The notes under the pieces are model-generated. The model ran no database searches. It was not told the origin of the DNA and saw nothing but the letters and a program-made list of their open reading frames with translations. Positions 48,384 to 57,233 of a stretch of 64,000 nt of DNA are shown here, piece by piece. The first letter of the stretch is position 1; every line of letters starts with the position of its first letter. The position numbers were made by a program, and so were the translations under genes. Origin of the DNA: Streptomyces flavotricini (lineage in GTDB: Bacteria > Actinomycetota > Actinomycetes > Streptomycetales > Streptomycetaceae); the NCBI RefSeq assembly GCF_020639365.1, contig NZ_JAINUL010000001.1, forward strand, positions 2,655,519-2,719,518, read 5' to 3'.

Positions 48384-48488
48384 GCGCCCATTCTCGGGGA
48401 CGTTTGCGCCGATCACGCACTTTCGGGGCCCGTCCGCCCATCCCTGACGGATTCCTGACACCCGGGGCCGCGATGCGCGGGTACGACA

Positions 48489-48520
48489 GCGGGCCGTACC
48501 CCCGGAGGAGTACGGCCCGC
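48489..48520. terminator. Hairpin after the DUF3710 gene
   Basis: Perfect 11-bp stem GCGGGCCGTAC / GTACGGCCCGC with a 10-base loop, 26 bp beyond the stop at 48547 and upstream of kdpD. Confidence 0.75.
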
Positions 48521-48546
48521 GGCCGGAAACGGTCGGTCAGGACCGG

Positions 48547-49326
48547 TCAGCGGACCTCGGTGATCGTCGGACCCTGCTCCAGCTGTCCCATGCCGCCGGA
48601 GAAGCGCGAGCCCTCCTGGTCCTCGGTCTGCACGCCGTCCGGCACCATCTGGGCGTCGTTCGGCAGCTTCAGCACGATCGGGTCGCGCGGAGCCATCGGG
48701 CCGTCGCCGCGCACGATGACGGTCTCGCGGAAGATCTGCTCCAGCACGCCCGCCGACTCGGGGCGCACCGCACCCTGGCCGGAGATGACGCCGCGCAGGA
48801 ACCAGCGCGGGCCGTCGACGCCGACGAAACGGACCAGCTGGGCGCCGGTCTGGCCGTCGGGCATCGGTACGGGCACCTGGGCGCGCAGCTCCCAGCCCAG
48901 CGGACCCTCGACCTCGTCGATGATGCCGCCCTGCTGGGTGATGCCGGTGGCGATCTCCTCGCGGACCTCGCCCCAGATGCCTTCCTTCTTGGGCGCCGCG
49001 AAAGCCTGCAGCTGTACGGCGCTGTCGCCGAGGACGACCGTCGCGGCGACGATCGCGTCACCGGCGACCTCGACGCGCAGCTCCATGCCCTCGACACCCG
49101 GTACGAGAATGCCGCCCAGGTCGACGCGACCCTCCTCGGGTGCACCGGGCACCTCGGAGACGTCCCACGGGCCGTCGGGCCGCGGGGCCGGCGGCAGATT
49201 CACCCTGCGGGGCGCGGAGTCGAGCTCCTCGCCACCGTCCTGCTCATCGGCAGCCACGCCGTCCACGACCTGCTCGGCCGCGCCGCCGTCCTTGGCGGAG
49301 TCGTTCTTCTTGCGACGTCCGAACAC
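48547..49326 (-). CDS. DUF3710 protein
   Basis: 259 aa from GTG 49326 (MFGRRKKNDSAKD), with GGAAGGA upstream. An acidic N-terminal tail is followed by a conserved domain (GPWDVSEVPG, VDLGGILVPGVEGMELRVE, GPRWFLRGVISGQGA). It is a widespread actinobacterial family of unknown function, consistently next to dut, as here where the two are 1 bp apart. No catalytic motif is evident. Confidence 0.85.
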   Translation of the reverse strand: MFGRRKKNDSAKDGGAAEQVVDGVAADEQDGGEELDSAPRRVNLPPAPRPDGPWDVSEVPGAPEEGRVDLGGILVPGVEGMELRVEVAGDAIVAATVVLGDSAVQLQAFAAPKKEGIWGEVREEIATGITQQGGIIDEVEGPLGWELRAQVPVPMPDGQTGAQLVRFVGVDGPRWFLRGVISGQGAVRPESAGVLEQIFRETVIVRGDGPMAPRDPIVLKLPNDAQMVPDGVQTEDQEGSRFSGGMGQLEQGPTITEVR

Positions 49327-49327
49327 G

Positions 49328-49864
49328 TCACTGTCCTTCCCGGTCGGATACGACCGAAGCGTAGCCATTCCCACCCTGCTGACCAGCGCCGGATCCGGCC
49401 ACGGCCGCATGACCGCCGGTGGAGCCGAAACCCCCCTCGGCCCGCGCCGAGCCGGGAAGTTCCGCCACCTCGTGGAAGCGCACCTTCTCGACCCTCTGGA
49501 CAACCAGCTGGGCAATGCGGTCGAAGCGCTCGAACCGGACGCTCTCGCGCGGGTCGAGATTGACCACGATCACCTTGATCTCCCCACGGTACCCGGCATC
49601 CACCGTCCCCGGGGCATTCACGAGCGCGAGCCCGCAGCGAGCGGCCAGGCCCGAGCGCGGGTGCACGAAGGCCGCGTACCCGTCGGGCAGGGCGATGGAC
49701 ACCCCCGTGGGCAGTACGGTGCGCTCGCCGGGCTCCAGCACGGCCGCCTCGGTGGTCACCAGATCGCAGCCGGCGTCGCCGGGGTGGCCGTACGCGGGCA
49801 GGGGCACCTCGGGGTCGACACGCTTGATGAGCACGTCGACCGGCGCGTGGTTGTTCTCAGACAT
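49328..49864 (-). CDS. dut: dUTP diphosphatase
   Basis: 178 aa homotrimeric dUTPase hydrolysing dUTP to dUMP. The five motifs are visible: AGCDLVT, HPRSGLAARCGL, NAPGTVDAGYRGEIKV, ERFDRIAQLVVQRV and the C-terminal P-loop-like GGFGSTGG. The C-terminal tail after motif V is about 25 residues longer than minimal. It is in an operon with the hotdog thioesterase upstream (overlapping) and DUF3710 downstream. Confidence 0.96.
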   Translation of the reverse strand: MSENNHAPVDVLIKRVDPEVPLPAYGHPGDAGCDLVTTEAAVLEPGERTVLPTGVSIALPDGYAAFVHPRSGLAARCGLALVNAPGTVDAGYRGEIKVIVVNLDPRESVRFERFDRIAQLVVQRVEKVRFHEVAELPGSARAEGGFGSTGGHAAVAGSGAGQQGGNGYASVVSDREGQ

Positions 49865-50448
49865 CAGGGGTTCACCTCGAAGGCGCGTGTGCGCCTGACC
49901 TGGTCCGGGTCGGACATCGCCGCCCGGATCTCCTCGGGTCGACCGTTGTCGATGAAGTGGTCGACCTTCACCTCGATGAAGAGCGCGTCGGCGCGCACGG
50001 CGACCGGGCCCTCGGGCCCGCCTATACGGCCGATCGCGGTGGAGTAGATCTTGCGCCCGGCGACGGCGGTCACCTCGGCCTCCAGGTACAGCACGGTGCC
50101 CACGGGCACGGGCCGCACGAAGTCCGTCTCCAGCCGTCCGGTCACCGCGATGACGCGCAGCAGCCAGTTCAGGGAGCCCAGCGTCTCGTCGAGCGCGGTG
50201 GCGAGCACGCCGCCGTGGGCGAGGCCGGGGGCGCCCTGGTGCGCGGGCTTGACGGTGAACTCGGCGCTGACGCGGACGCCCTCCCCGGCACGGGCCTCCA
50301 GATGGAGTCCGTGCGGCTGGCCCTCGCCGCAGCCGAAGCAGTGCCCGTAGTGCGCACCGAGCAGCTCGCCGGGTGCCGGGGCGTCGGGGTGCCGGACCGG
50401 TGCGGCGGCATCGGCCGGAGGCGTCAACGCTGTGTTTCGTCCACTCAC
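49864..50448 (-). CDS. PaaI-family hotdog thioesterase
   Basis: 194 aa from GTG 50448. A CxxC-like GHCFGCGEGQPHGL segment precedes a hotdog domain with the helix motif LAHGGVLATALDETLG and VTGRLETDFVRPVPVGT. It is probably an acyl-CoA thioesterase; the substrate is unknown. Its stop overlaps the dut start. Divergent to the DUF3093 gene. Confidence 0.83.
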   Translation of the reverse strand: MSGRNTALTPPADAAAPVRHPDAPAPGELLGAHYGHCFGCGEGQPHGLHLEARAGEGVRVSAEFTVKPAHQGAPGLAHGGVLATALDETLGSLNWLLRVIAVTGRLETDFVRPVPVGTVLYLEAEVTAVAGRKIYSTAIGRIGGPEGPVAVRADALFIEVKVDHFIDNGRPEEIRAAMSDPDQVRRTRAFEVNP

Positions 50449-50506
50449 AGGCGCAGACCTTACCCGCGCCGCTACCCGCCGGTCGCCTCGTGGCAGGCTT
50501 GGTCGT

Positions 50507-50962
50507 ATGCAGCTCTCCCCCGCGCACCACGACGAACGTCTGACCGCCCCCCGCTCCTGGTGGGCCATCGCCGTGCTCATCGGCCTCGCGTGCGCGCTGA
50601 TGCTGCTGCCGCTGGGCACGCTGCCGCTGCTGGCGGGGCTGGTCGGGGGCACGGCGCTGGCCGGGATGCTGGTCAGTTCGTACGGCTCCGCGCGCGTGCG
50701 CGTGGTGAACGGTGCGCTGGCGGCCGGTGAGGCGCGGATCCCCGTGGCCGCCCTGGGCGAGCCCGAGGTGCTGGACGCGCAGGAGGCGCGCGCCTGGCGC
50801 ACGCACAAGGCGGACGCGCGCGCCTTCATGCTGCTGCGCAGCTACGTGCCGACGGCGGTGCGCATCCCGATCACCGACCCGCAGGACCCGACTCCGTACG
50901 CCTACGTCTCGACGCGCGAGCCGCAGGCGCTGGTGAAGGCGATCCGCTCGGCCAAGGGCTGA
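50507..50962 (+). CDS. DUF3093 membrane protein
   Basis: 151 aa. Two adjacent hydrophobic helices (WWAIAVLIGLACALMLLP and LPLLAGLVGGTALAGMLV) are followed by a soluble domain with the conserved RAFMLLRSYVPTAVRI and DPTPYAYVSTREPQALV segments. An actinobacterial family of unknown function, usually next to dut. Confidence 0.87.
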   Translation: MQLSPAHHDERLTAPRSWWAIAVLIGLACALMLLPLGTLPLLAGLVGGTALAGMLVSSYGSARVRVVNGALAAGEARIPVAALGEPEVLDAQEARAWRTHKADARAFMLLRSYVPTAVRIPITDPQDPTPYAYVSTREPQALVKAIRSAKG

Positions 50963-51034
50963 CGGATACGGCCGCGGCCCGGCCCGCGCCGGGGCTCAGG
51001 CCACCCGAGCGGGCCGGTGACTCAGGCCGGTGAC

Positions 51035-51970
51035 TCAGGCCGGTGGCCAGTCGCGTGGGTCTTCGATGACGACCCTGCCCTCGAGTGCGGCCCTGGTGGC
51101 CTCGGGAAGGGGCTGGGAGGGCTGCTCAAGGGGCGGGAGCTGCGGGAGGGAGTCCCAGGCCACGGCCCGGCTCCGCAGGTCGGCACGGACCTTCTCGGCG
51201 AGTTTGCGGGTGTCGCGGTGGTTCATGACCGCGCCGACGGTGGCGCCCACCATGAACGGCATCAGGTTGGGCAGGTTGCGGAAGGTCCGCTTCAAGATCT
51301 GTTGGCGCAGTTCGCGCTTCATCTGACCGCCGAGCGCGATGTTCAGCGTCGTCGGCTTGGTCAGGTCCACCCCGCGCTCCTCCGTCCACGCGGTCAGGTA
51401 GGCGAGGCTGCGTTCCTTGATGTTCCCGGCCGGCCGCTGGCCGTACACCTCGTGGAGCTCCGCGACGAGCTTCAGCTCGATGGCGGCGACCCCGGTGATC
51501 TCCGCGGCCAGTTCGGCGGGCATGGCGGGCGGCACCGGCAGCATGGCCGCCGCTCCGATGCCCGCGCCGATCGTGGAGGTGCCGTACGCGGCGCCCGCGA
51601 TCAGCTTGTCGGCAAGCTGATCGGGACCGAGGCCCGGGAACTGCGCGCGCAGGGTCGCGAGATCCCGAACCGGAACGCGCGGTGCGTTCTCGATCACACG
51701 GTCCGTGATGTGCAGGACGGCGGCCCTGGCATGTTCGCCGCCCTTGCGCACACCGCTTTTGACGGCTTGCAGCCGACGAGCCCCGGACCTGCGCCGGGCT
51801 CCCTCGCCGGACTCTGCGGCCGACGGCACCGCCGCGGCGGTGCCGGACGACACGGCGGGTTCGCCGGAGGCTGCGGGGCCCGTTTCCGGGCCCGTGGCCA
51901 CCTCTTGCGCCTCCGCCGGATCACCAGCTTTTCGGAAGCGTCGCTTCCGAAACGGTGTCGAGCCGGTCAC
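51035..51970 (-). CDS. EcsC-like protein of unknown function
   Basis: 311 aa from GTG 51970. The first ~60 residues are a low-complexity Ala/Glu/Pro/Ser tail. The rest is mostly helical: an Ala/Gly-rich stretch (AAYGTSTIGAGIGAAAMLPV), then ERSLAYLTAWTEERGVDL, and near the end NLMPFMVGATVGAVMNHRDTR. This resembles the EcsC family, but the match is by eye only. It ends downstream of the DUF3093 gene in convergent orientation and starts 13 bp from the DUF4193 stop. Confidence 0.7.
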   Translation of the reverse strand: MTGSTPFRKRRFRKAGDPAEAQEVATGPETGPAASGEPAVSSGTAAAVPSAAESGEGARRRSGARRLQAVKSGVRKGGEHARAAVLHITDRVIENAPRVPVRDLATLRAQFPGLGPDQLADKLIAGAAYGTSTIGAGIGAAAMLPVPPAMPAELAAEITGVAAIELKLVAELHEVYGQRPAGNIKERSLAYLTAWTEERGVDLTKPTTLNIALGGQMKRELRQQILKRTFRNLPNLMPFMVGATVGAVMNHRDTRKLAEKVRADLRSRAVAWDSLPQLPPLEQPSQPLPEATRAALEGRVVIEDPRDWPPA

Positions 51971-51982
51971 GGCCGACGCCTC

Positions 51983-52279
51983 TCAGTCGCAGTCGCGGCA
52001 GATCGGCTGACCGTTCTTCTCGCGTGCCAGCTGGCTGCGGTGGTGCACCAGGAAGCAGCTCATGCAGGTGAACTCATCGGCCTGCTTGGGGAGCACCCGA
52101 ACGGCCAGTTCCTCGTTGGAGAGGTCTGCGCCGGGGAGCTCCATGCCCTCCGCCGCGTCGAAGTCGTCGACGTCGACGCTCGAAGACGACTTCTCGTTAC
52201 GCCGGGCCTTCAGCTCTTCAATGCTGTCGTTGTCGACGTCGTCGTCGGTCTTGCGTGGGGTGTCGTAGTCCGTTGCCAT
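51983..52279 (-). CDS. DUF4193 zinc-ribbon protein
   Basis: 98 aa. An acidic N-terminal half (DDDVDNDSIEELKARRNE) is followed by a C-terminal double CxxC motif (FTCMSCFLVHH, then PICRDCD at the very end) that should bind one zinc. It is a small conserved actinobacterial family; these proteins are often abundant. The role is unknown. From memory it lies beside cutRS in other streptomycetes too. Confidence 0.88.
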   Translation of the reverse strand: MATDYDTPRKTDDDVDNDSIEELKARRNEKSSSSVDVDDFDAAEGMELPGADLSNEELAVRVLPKQADEFTCMSCFLVHHRSQLAREKNGQPICRDCD

Positions 52280-52662
52280 TTTTCGCTCTCCCCCTCTGGG
52301 ATTTAGCGGTGTCTCAGCGCACGTAACGCGCGAGAGGCCGGACTTGTGCCCGACCTGAGGCGGAGATTTTGCCTCACATCAAGGTCTGTTACTCAATCGA
52401 CACCCAGCCGCACGCCTGAAGGAGCAATTGGCTGGGATGACGACCGGGACCGTACACGGTCCGGGGGCCGTCTTGCACAAACGCCACCCCGTGTATTTCC
52501 CGCCGTTCGAGGGGCGGGAAACCCGGACTTCCCGGGCTTTCCGGCCCTCTGTGGGGTCACTGAACGCACACGCCCCGACACTCGACAATGTGATCGATCA
52601 CACAGGCACCACCTTCGCCACCCCCTCACCATTCAGCCAAGAGCGAACAAGCGGGCTGGGAC
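52280..52662. promoter_or_regulatory. 383-bp gap: DUF4193 promoter region
   Basis: I see no gene. For the minus-strand DUF4193 gene it is a long leader with GAGAGCG-type purine-rich sequence near the start. Visible dyads are a perfect 14-bp palindrome TGTGATCGATCACA at 52589-52602, GACCGTACACGGTC near 52447-52460, and CCCGCC...GGCGGG around 52500-52520, close to the 3' end of cutS. The first is the best operator candidate. Confidence 0.5.
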
Positions 52663-53907
52663 TCACAGGGGCAAAGTGACACGCATCACGAGGCCACCGC
52701 CCTCGCGCGGCGTCGCGGAGATCCGCCCGCCGTGCGCGCGGGCCACAGAGCGCGCGATCGACAGGCCGAGCCCCACACCCTTGTCACTGCCCGTGCGCTC
52801 CGTACGCAGCCGTCTGAAGGGCTCGAAGAGGTTGTCCACCTCGTACGCGGGAACCACGGGACCCGTGTTCGAGACGATGAGGATCGCCTGGCCGTGCTGG
52901 GACTCGGTGGTGACCTCCACCCAGCCGTCCTCCGGCACGTTGTACCGGACGGCGTTCTGCACCAGGTTGAGCGCGATCCGCTCCAGCAGGACGCCGTTGC
53001 CCTGGACCACGGCGAGCGCGCGCTCGCCGCGGATCTCCACGCCCTTCACCGCGGCCTCCCCGCGCGCCTGGTCGATGGCGCGCGAGGCGACCTCCGCCAG
53101 GTCCACGGGTTTGCGCTCGACTATCTGGTTGTCGCTGCGGGCCAGCAGCAACAGGCCCTCGACGAGCTGCTCGCTGCGCTCGTTGGTGGCCAGCAGCGTC
53201 TTGCCCAGCTGCTGGAGCTCCACCGGCGCACCCGGGTCCGACAGGTGCACCTCCAGCAGCGTCCGGTTGATGGCGAGGGGCGTGCGCAGCTCGTGCGAGG
53301 CGTTCGCGACGAACCGCTGCTGGGCGGTGAAGGCCCGCTCCAGCCGGTCGAGCATCTCGTCGAAGGTGTCGGCGAGCTCCTTGAGCTCGTCGTCCGGCCC
53401 GTCCAGCTCGATCCGCCGGGTCAGGTCGGAGCCGACCACCCGGCGGGCGGTCCGGGTGATCTTGCCGAGCGGCGAGAGCACCCGCCCGGCCATCGCGTAG
53501 CCGAAGGCGAAGGCGATGATGCTGAGGCCGAGCAGGGCCATCAGCGACCGGCTGAGCAGGTCGTCCAGCGCGTGCCGGCGCTGCTCCAGGATGCAGGTGT
53601 TGATCACGGAGTTGAACTGGTCGGGCGTCTGGCCCGTACCGATCACGCCGGGGCAGCTGCTGGTGACCTTGATGTCCCTGCCGTCGAGGATCTTGAACGG
53701 CAGGCCGTTGCCCTCCCGCAGCGCCTGCGCCGCCAGCAGGTAGATGATCGACAGCAGCAGGATGCCGGCGATCAGGAACATCCCGCCGTACAGCAGCGTG
53801 AGGCGTATGCGGATGGTCGGCCGCAGCCAAGGGAAGGGACCCTCGGGCTGGCCGGGGTCCCAGGTCGGTCTCGGCGGCACCGTGGGCGGTGCCGGGGTCG
53901 CCGCCAC
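52663..53907 (-). CDS. cutS: CutS sensor histidine kinase
   Basis: 414 aa from GTG 53907, the same length as I recall for S. coelicolor CutS. There are two membrane helices (LYGGMFLIAGILLLSIIYLL, and a second near 145). An extracytoplasmic loop between them carries two cysteines (TSSCPGV and NTCILEQ). It is followed by HAMP, HisKA with ANASHELRTPLAINR, and HATPase with NLVQNAVRYN and DKGVGLGLSIARS. CutRS was first described as a negative regulator of actinorhodin in S. lividans and has been linked to secretion stress, with the two cysteines as a possible redox sensor. Pairs with the upstream regulator. Confidence 0.92.
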   Translation of the reverse strand: MAATPAPPTVPPRPTWDPGQPEGPFPWLRPTIRIRLTLLYGGMFLIAGILLLSIIYLLAAQALREGNGLPFKILDGRDIKVTSSCPGVIGTGQTPDQFNSVINTCILEQRRHALDDLLSRSLMALLGLSIIAFAFGYAMAGRVLSPLGKITRTARRVVGSDLTRRIELDGPDDELKELADTFDEMLDRLERAFTAQQRFVANASHELRTPLAINRTLLEVHLSDPGAPVELQQLGKTLLATNERSEQLVEGLLLLARSDNQIVERKPVDLAEVASRAIDQARGEAAVKGVEIRGERALAVVQGNGVLLERIALNLVQNAVRYNVPEDGWVEVTTESQHGQAILIVSNTGPVVPAYEVDNLFEPFRRLRTERTGSDKGVGLGLSIARSVARAHGGRISATPREGGGLVMRVTLPL

Positions 53908-53912
53908 CCGCG

Positions 53913-54566
53913 TCAGATCCGGTAGCCGGAGCCGGGCACGGTCACGATGACCGGCGGCTCCCCCAGCTTGCGGCGCAGGGTCATGACCGTCACCCGCACC
54001 ACGTTCGTGAAGGGGTCGGTGTTCTCGTCCCATGCCTTCTCCAGCAGCTGCTCGGCGGAGACGACCGTCCCCTCGCTCCGCATGAGAACCTCCAGCACCG
54101 CGAACTCCTTGGGCGCCAGCTGTACCTCCCTGCCTTCACGGAACACCTCCCGCCGGTTCGGGTCCAGCTTGATGCCGGCCCGCTCCAGCACGGGGGGCAG
54201 GGCGACGGTGGTACGCCGCCCCAGGGCACGCACGCGGGCGGTCAGCTCGCTGAACGCGAAGGGCTTGGGCAGGTAGTCGTCCGCCCCCAGCTCAAGGCCT
54301 TCCACCCGGTCGCTCACGTCGCCGGACGCCGTCAGCATCAGTACGCGGGTGGGCATGCCGAGCTCGACGATCTTGCGGCAGACGTCGTCACCGTGCACGA
54401 GCGGGAGGTCCCGGTCGAGCACGACCACGTCGTAGTCGTTCACCCCGACGCGCTCCAGGGCCGCGGCGCCGTCGTACACGACGTCCACGGCCATGGCCTC
54501 CCGGCGCAGCCCGGTGGCCACCGCATCGGCGAGCAGCTGCTCGTCCTCGACGACGAGTACGCGCAC
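53913..54566 (-). CDS. cutR: CutR response regulator
   Basis: 217 aa OmpR-class regulator. I chose GTG 54566 (MRVLVVEDEQLL) because GGAAGGA lies seven bases upstream; an ATG five codons earlier (54581) overlaps that site. The phospho-acceptor Asp is in VVVLDRDLPLVHG and the Lys in LPKPFAFSELTARV. The winged helix ends NVVRVTVMTLRRKLG. The gene is 5 bp upstream of cutS. Confidence 0.92.
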   Translation of the reverse strand: MRVLVVEDEQLLADAVATGLRREAMAVDVVYDGAAALERVGVNDYDVVVLDRDLPLVHGDDVCRKIVELGMPTRVLMLTASGDVSDRVEGLELGADDYLPKPFAFSELTARVRALGRRTTVALPPVLERAGIKLDPNRREVFREGREVQLAPKEFAVLEVLMRSEGTVVSAEQLLEKAWDENTDPFTNVVRVTVMTLRRKLGEPPVIVTVPGSGYRI

Positions 54567-54628
54567 GTCGTTTCCTTCCATCGAGCCCTGAGGGCACACG
54601 TGTATTGCGTCGCCCATCCTGCCCGTTT

Positions 54629-54651
54629 CAGCCGTAAACCGGCTGTAAGGC
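54629..54651 (-). promoter_or_regulatory. Possible CutR site upstream of cutR
   Basis: An inverted repeat CAGCCG-5-CGGCTG (54629-54645) is embedded in two imperfect direct repeats spaced 11 bp apart (AGCCGTAAACC and GGCTGTAAGG). Eleven-base direct repeats are the usual layout for OmpR-class regulators, so autoregulation by CutR is plausible. Confidence 0.35.
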
Positions 54652-54810
54652 GCCCCTCCGGGGCCCGCGGGGGCCGGAAGTGAGGATTCCCTCGCCTCCC
54701 GAGGTTTCTGGGCCCAGGGTGCCGGGGAGGACGACAGCACACCCCAACCACTCCCTGACGGCGGACTGCCACGTGCCGCCGCCGACCCACGAAGAGGGGG
54801 CGAACCCATC

Positions 54811-54978
54811 ATGGACGCATTCACCGCGGGTCTCCTGCAGCGCATCCGGGCCACGCAGTCGGACCTCATCCAGGCCCGCGAGACGGGCGACGACTTCCTC
54901 GTGGAAGTGGAGCAGGCGGAACTGGAAGACCTCCAGCGCCTCGCCGCCGAACACGGCGTTCCCGTTTCCGTCTGCTGA
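54811..54978 (+). CDS. Small conserved acidic protein, 55 aa
   Basis: ATG 54811 preceded by GAAGAGGGGG. The product (MDAFTAGLLQRIRATQSDLI ... ending VPVSVC) is amphipathic, probably two short helices, with many Glu and Asp residues. A hairpin terminator follows 20 bp after the stop, so it is a self-contained transcription unit divergent from cutR. I recall similar short proteins at this place in streptomycetes but know no function. Confidence 0.7.
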   Translation: MDAFTAGLLQRIRATQSDLIQARETGDDFLVEVEQAELEDLQRLAAEHGVPVSVC

Positions 54979-54998
54979 CGGCCTCTCCTGTCCGGCAA

Positions 54999-55032
54999 GA
55001 ACCCCGGCGGCCGCACGCGGCAGCCGGGGTTC
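54999..55032. terminator. Hairpin between small ORF and inositol phosphatase
   Basis: Perfect 10-bp stem GAACCCCGGC / GCCGGGGTTC with a 14-base loop between convergent 3' ends (54978 and 55065). Confidence 0.75.
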
Positions 55033-55064
55033 CCTCATGTCGGGGCGCGTGTCGGGGCGCGGTC

Positions 55065-55868
55065 TCAGTCGTGCCAGGCCCCGGCCTCGTCCAGCAGCGG
55101 CTGGAGCGAGGCGAACACCGCCGGAGTGGCGGCCAGCGCCAGCTCCCCCGAGGCCGGCCGCCCGGGCCTCCCGCCCGTGAGCGCCCCGGCCTCCCGGGCG
55201 ATCAGCTCGCCCGCCGCCAGGTCCCAGGGGTTCAGCCCGCGCTCGTAGTACGCGTCCAGCCGCCCGGCGGCCACGTCGCTGAGGTCCAGCGCCGCCGATC
55301 CGCCCCGCCGGATGTCCCGCACCCGGGGGATCACCCGCCGCGCCACCTCGGCCTGCTGCTCCTTGCGTGCCTGGAGGTACGCGAACCCGGTCCCGACCAG
55401 CGCCTGGTCCAGCGGCGCCGGCGCCCGGCAGGCGAGGCGGACCCCGTCCAGCCAGGCCCCGCCCCCGAGCACCGCCGTGTACGTCTCGCCCCGCATCGGG
55501 GCCGCCACGACCCCGACCACGGTCTCGCCCCCGTACTCGGCGGCGACCGAGACGCTCCAGCTCGGCAGTCCGTACAGGTAGTTGACGGTGCCGTCCAGCG
55601 GGTCCACGACCCACCGCACGCCGCTGGTCCCGGGGACGTCCGCGCCCTCCTCGCCGAGCAGCCCGTCCTCGGGCCGCCGCCGCGCGAGGATCCCGGTGAT
55701 CAGCTTCTCCGCCGCGATGTCCATCTCGGTCACCACGTCGATCGGGCTGCTCTTCGTCGCCGCCACCGCGAGATCGGCCGGCCGGCCGTCCCGCAGCAGC
55801 CGCCCGGCCTGGCGGGCGGCGTCCAGGCCCACGTCCAGCAGTTCGGCCTTCAGCTCTTCGGAAATCAC
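55065..55868 (-). CDS. Inositol monophosphatase family protein
   Basis: 267 aa from GTG 55868. Metal-binding motifs of the Mg-dependent Li-sensitive phosphatases are present: LLGEEGAD near 70, [15 protein letters not shown] near 86-100 and [16 protein letters not shown] near 213. It could act on inositol-1-phosphate, histidinol phosphate or PAP; the family does not tell. The start overlaps the hemH stop (GTGA), so the two are translationally coupled. Confidence 0.9.
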   Translation of the reverse strand: MISEELKAELLDVGLDAARQAGRLLRDGRPADLAVAATKSSPIDVVTEMDIAAEKLITGILARRRPEDGLLGEEGADVPGTSGVRWVVDPLDGTVNYLYGLPSWSVSVAAEYGGETVVGVVAAPMRGETYTAVLGGGAWLDGVRLACRAPAPLDQALVGTGFAYLQARKEQQAEVARRVIPRVRDIRRGGSAALDLSDVAAGRLDAYYERGLNPWDLAAGELIAREAGALTGGRPGRPASGELALAATPAVFASLQPLLDEAGAWHD

Positions 55869-57049
55869 GCTCGCCCCTTCTGGGCGTACGGGCTGTCGGC
55901 GCCCGCGGCCGCCGGCCGGGGCGCGCGCGCCGGGCAGCAGCCCACCGCGCACAGATCGTGGCTGGGCCCGAGCAGCCCCAGCGCACACCGCTCCACCGGC
56001 CGGCCCCGCTCCGCGGCGGCGCGCTCCAGCACCAGCTCCCGGACCGCGGCCGCGAACCGCGGATCGGCCCCGACGGTCGCCGACCGGGCGACGGGCAGCC
56101 CGAGTTCGGCGGCCTTCGCCGTGGCCTCGGTGTCGAGGTCGTACAGGACCTCCATGTGGTCCGAGACGAAGCCGATCGGCACCATCACCACCGCGGGCGC
56201 CCCGGCCCCGTGCAGCGCCTCCAGGTGGTCACAGACGTCCGGCTCCAGCCACGGGATGTGCGGGGCGCCGCTGCGCGACTGGTAGACGAGCTCCCAGGGC
56301 AGCTCCGTGCCCGTCTCGGCCCGTACCGCGTCCGCGATCACCCGCGCGACGTCCAGGTGCTGCTTGACGTACGCCCCGCCCTCGCCGCCCGTGGTGTGCT
56401 CCTCTACCGGGCCGGACGTGTCGGCGGCCGCGGTGGGGATCGAATGGGTGGTGAAGGCGAGGTGCGCGCCGGCGCGCACCTCCTGCGGCAGCGACTCCAG
56501 TGCGGCGAGCACCCCGTCGATCATCGGCTGGACGAAGCCCGGGTGGTTGAAGTAGTGCCGCAGCTTGTCGACCTCGGGCAGTTCGGCGACGCCCTCCTCC
56601 GCCAGCGTCGCCAGCGCGTCCGCGAGGTTCTCGCGGTACTGCCGGCAGCCCGAGTACGAGGCGTACGCGCTGGTCGCGAGCACCGCGATCCGGCGGCGCC
56701 CGTCGGCGGCCATCTCCCGCATCACGTCGGTGAGGTAAGGGGCCCAGTTGCGGTTGCCCCAGTACACGGGCAGGTCCAGCCCGTGCTCGGCGAAGTCCTT
56801 GCGCAGGGCGTCCAGCAGTTCGCGGTTCTGCCCGTTGATGGGGCTGACCCCGCCGAAGCCGAAGTAGTGCTGCCCGACCTCCTTGAGCCGCTCGCGCGGG
56901 ATGCCTCGCCCGCGCGTGACGTTCTCCAGGAACGGCACGACGTCGTCGGGTCCTTCGGGACCGCCGAAGGAGAGCAGCAGGAGGGCGTCGTACGGGGCGG
57001 CGAGGCCTTCGGCCGGGGGCGAGGCGGCGGCGCGGAGCTGGTCTGACAT
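55865..57049 (-). CDS. hemH: Ferrochelatase (coproporphyrin III type)
   Basis: 394 aa, ATG 57049. Core segments are [37 protein letters not shown] and the His motif [27 protein letters not shown] and [16 protein letters not shown] contain further active-site residues. Actinobacteria use the coproporphyrin-dependent route, in which this enzyme inserts Fe(II) into coproporphyrin III. The C-terminal cysteines (RCALGLLG and LCAVGCC) fit the [2Fe-2S] cluster known from some actinobacterial ferrochelatases. A complete heme route also matters to the piperazate synthase, a heme enzyme. Confidence 0.95.
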   Translation of the reverse strand: MSDQLRAAASPPAEGLAAPYDALLLLSFGGPEGPDDVVPFLENVTRGRGIPRERLKEVGQHYFGFGGVSPINGQNRELLDALRKDFAEHGLDLPVYWGNRNWAPYLTDVMREMAADGRRRIAVLATSAYASYSGCRQYRENLADALATLAEEGVAELPEVDKLRHYFNHPGFVQPMIDGVLAALESLPQEVRAGAHLAFTTHSIPTAAADTSGPVEEHTTGGEGGAYVKQHLDVARVIADAVRAETGTELPWELVYQSRSGAPHIPWLEPDVCDHLEALHGAGAPAVVMVPIGFVSDHMEVLYDLDTEATAKAAELGLPVARSATVGADPRFAAAVRELVLERAAAERGRPVERCALGLLGPSHDLCAVGCCPARAPRPAAAGADSPYAQKGRA

Positions 57050-57233
57050 GGTCCGAATCCTGCCACCCGGGGACCGCGCCCGGGAACCGGCCCGGCGGCG
57101 CGCCCACACCCTCAACCTGAGTAAGGTAACCCTAAGTTTCCATGTCGGGCCATGGTCCGGATTCTCCCCGTGCGGGTGCCTTGTCGGCGGTCGTAACCTG
57201 TATGGGCCAATGACGTCCCTTACGGAGGGCACC

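Noticed and set aside
50963-51034. Short direct repeat GGTGACTCAGGCC (two copies) after the DUF3093 gene
   Set aside because: Only two short copies, with no dyad, att-like or mobile-element context; probably slippage.
57122-57135. TAAGG-TAAC-CCTAA dyad between hemH and the MFS gene as an iron box
   Set aside because: Iron-regulator boxes of the DmdR/IdeR type have half sites about nine bases apart; here the spacer is four, so the match is not convincing.
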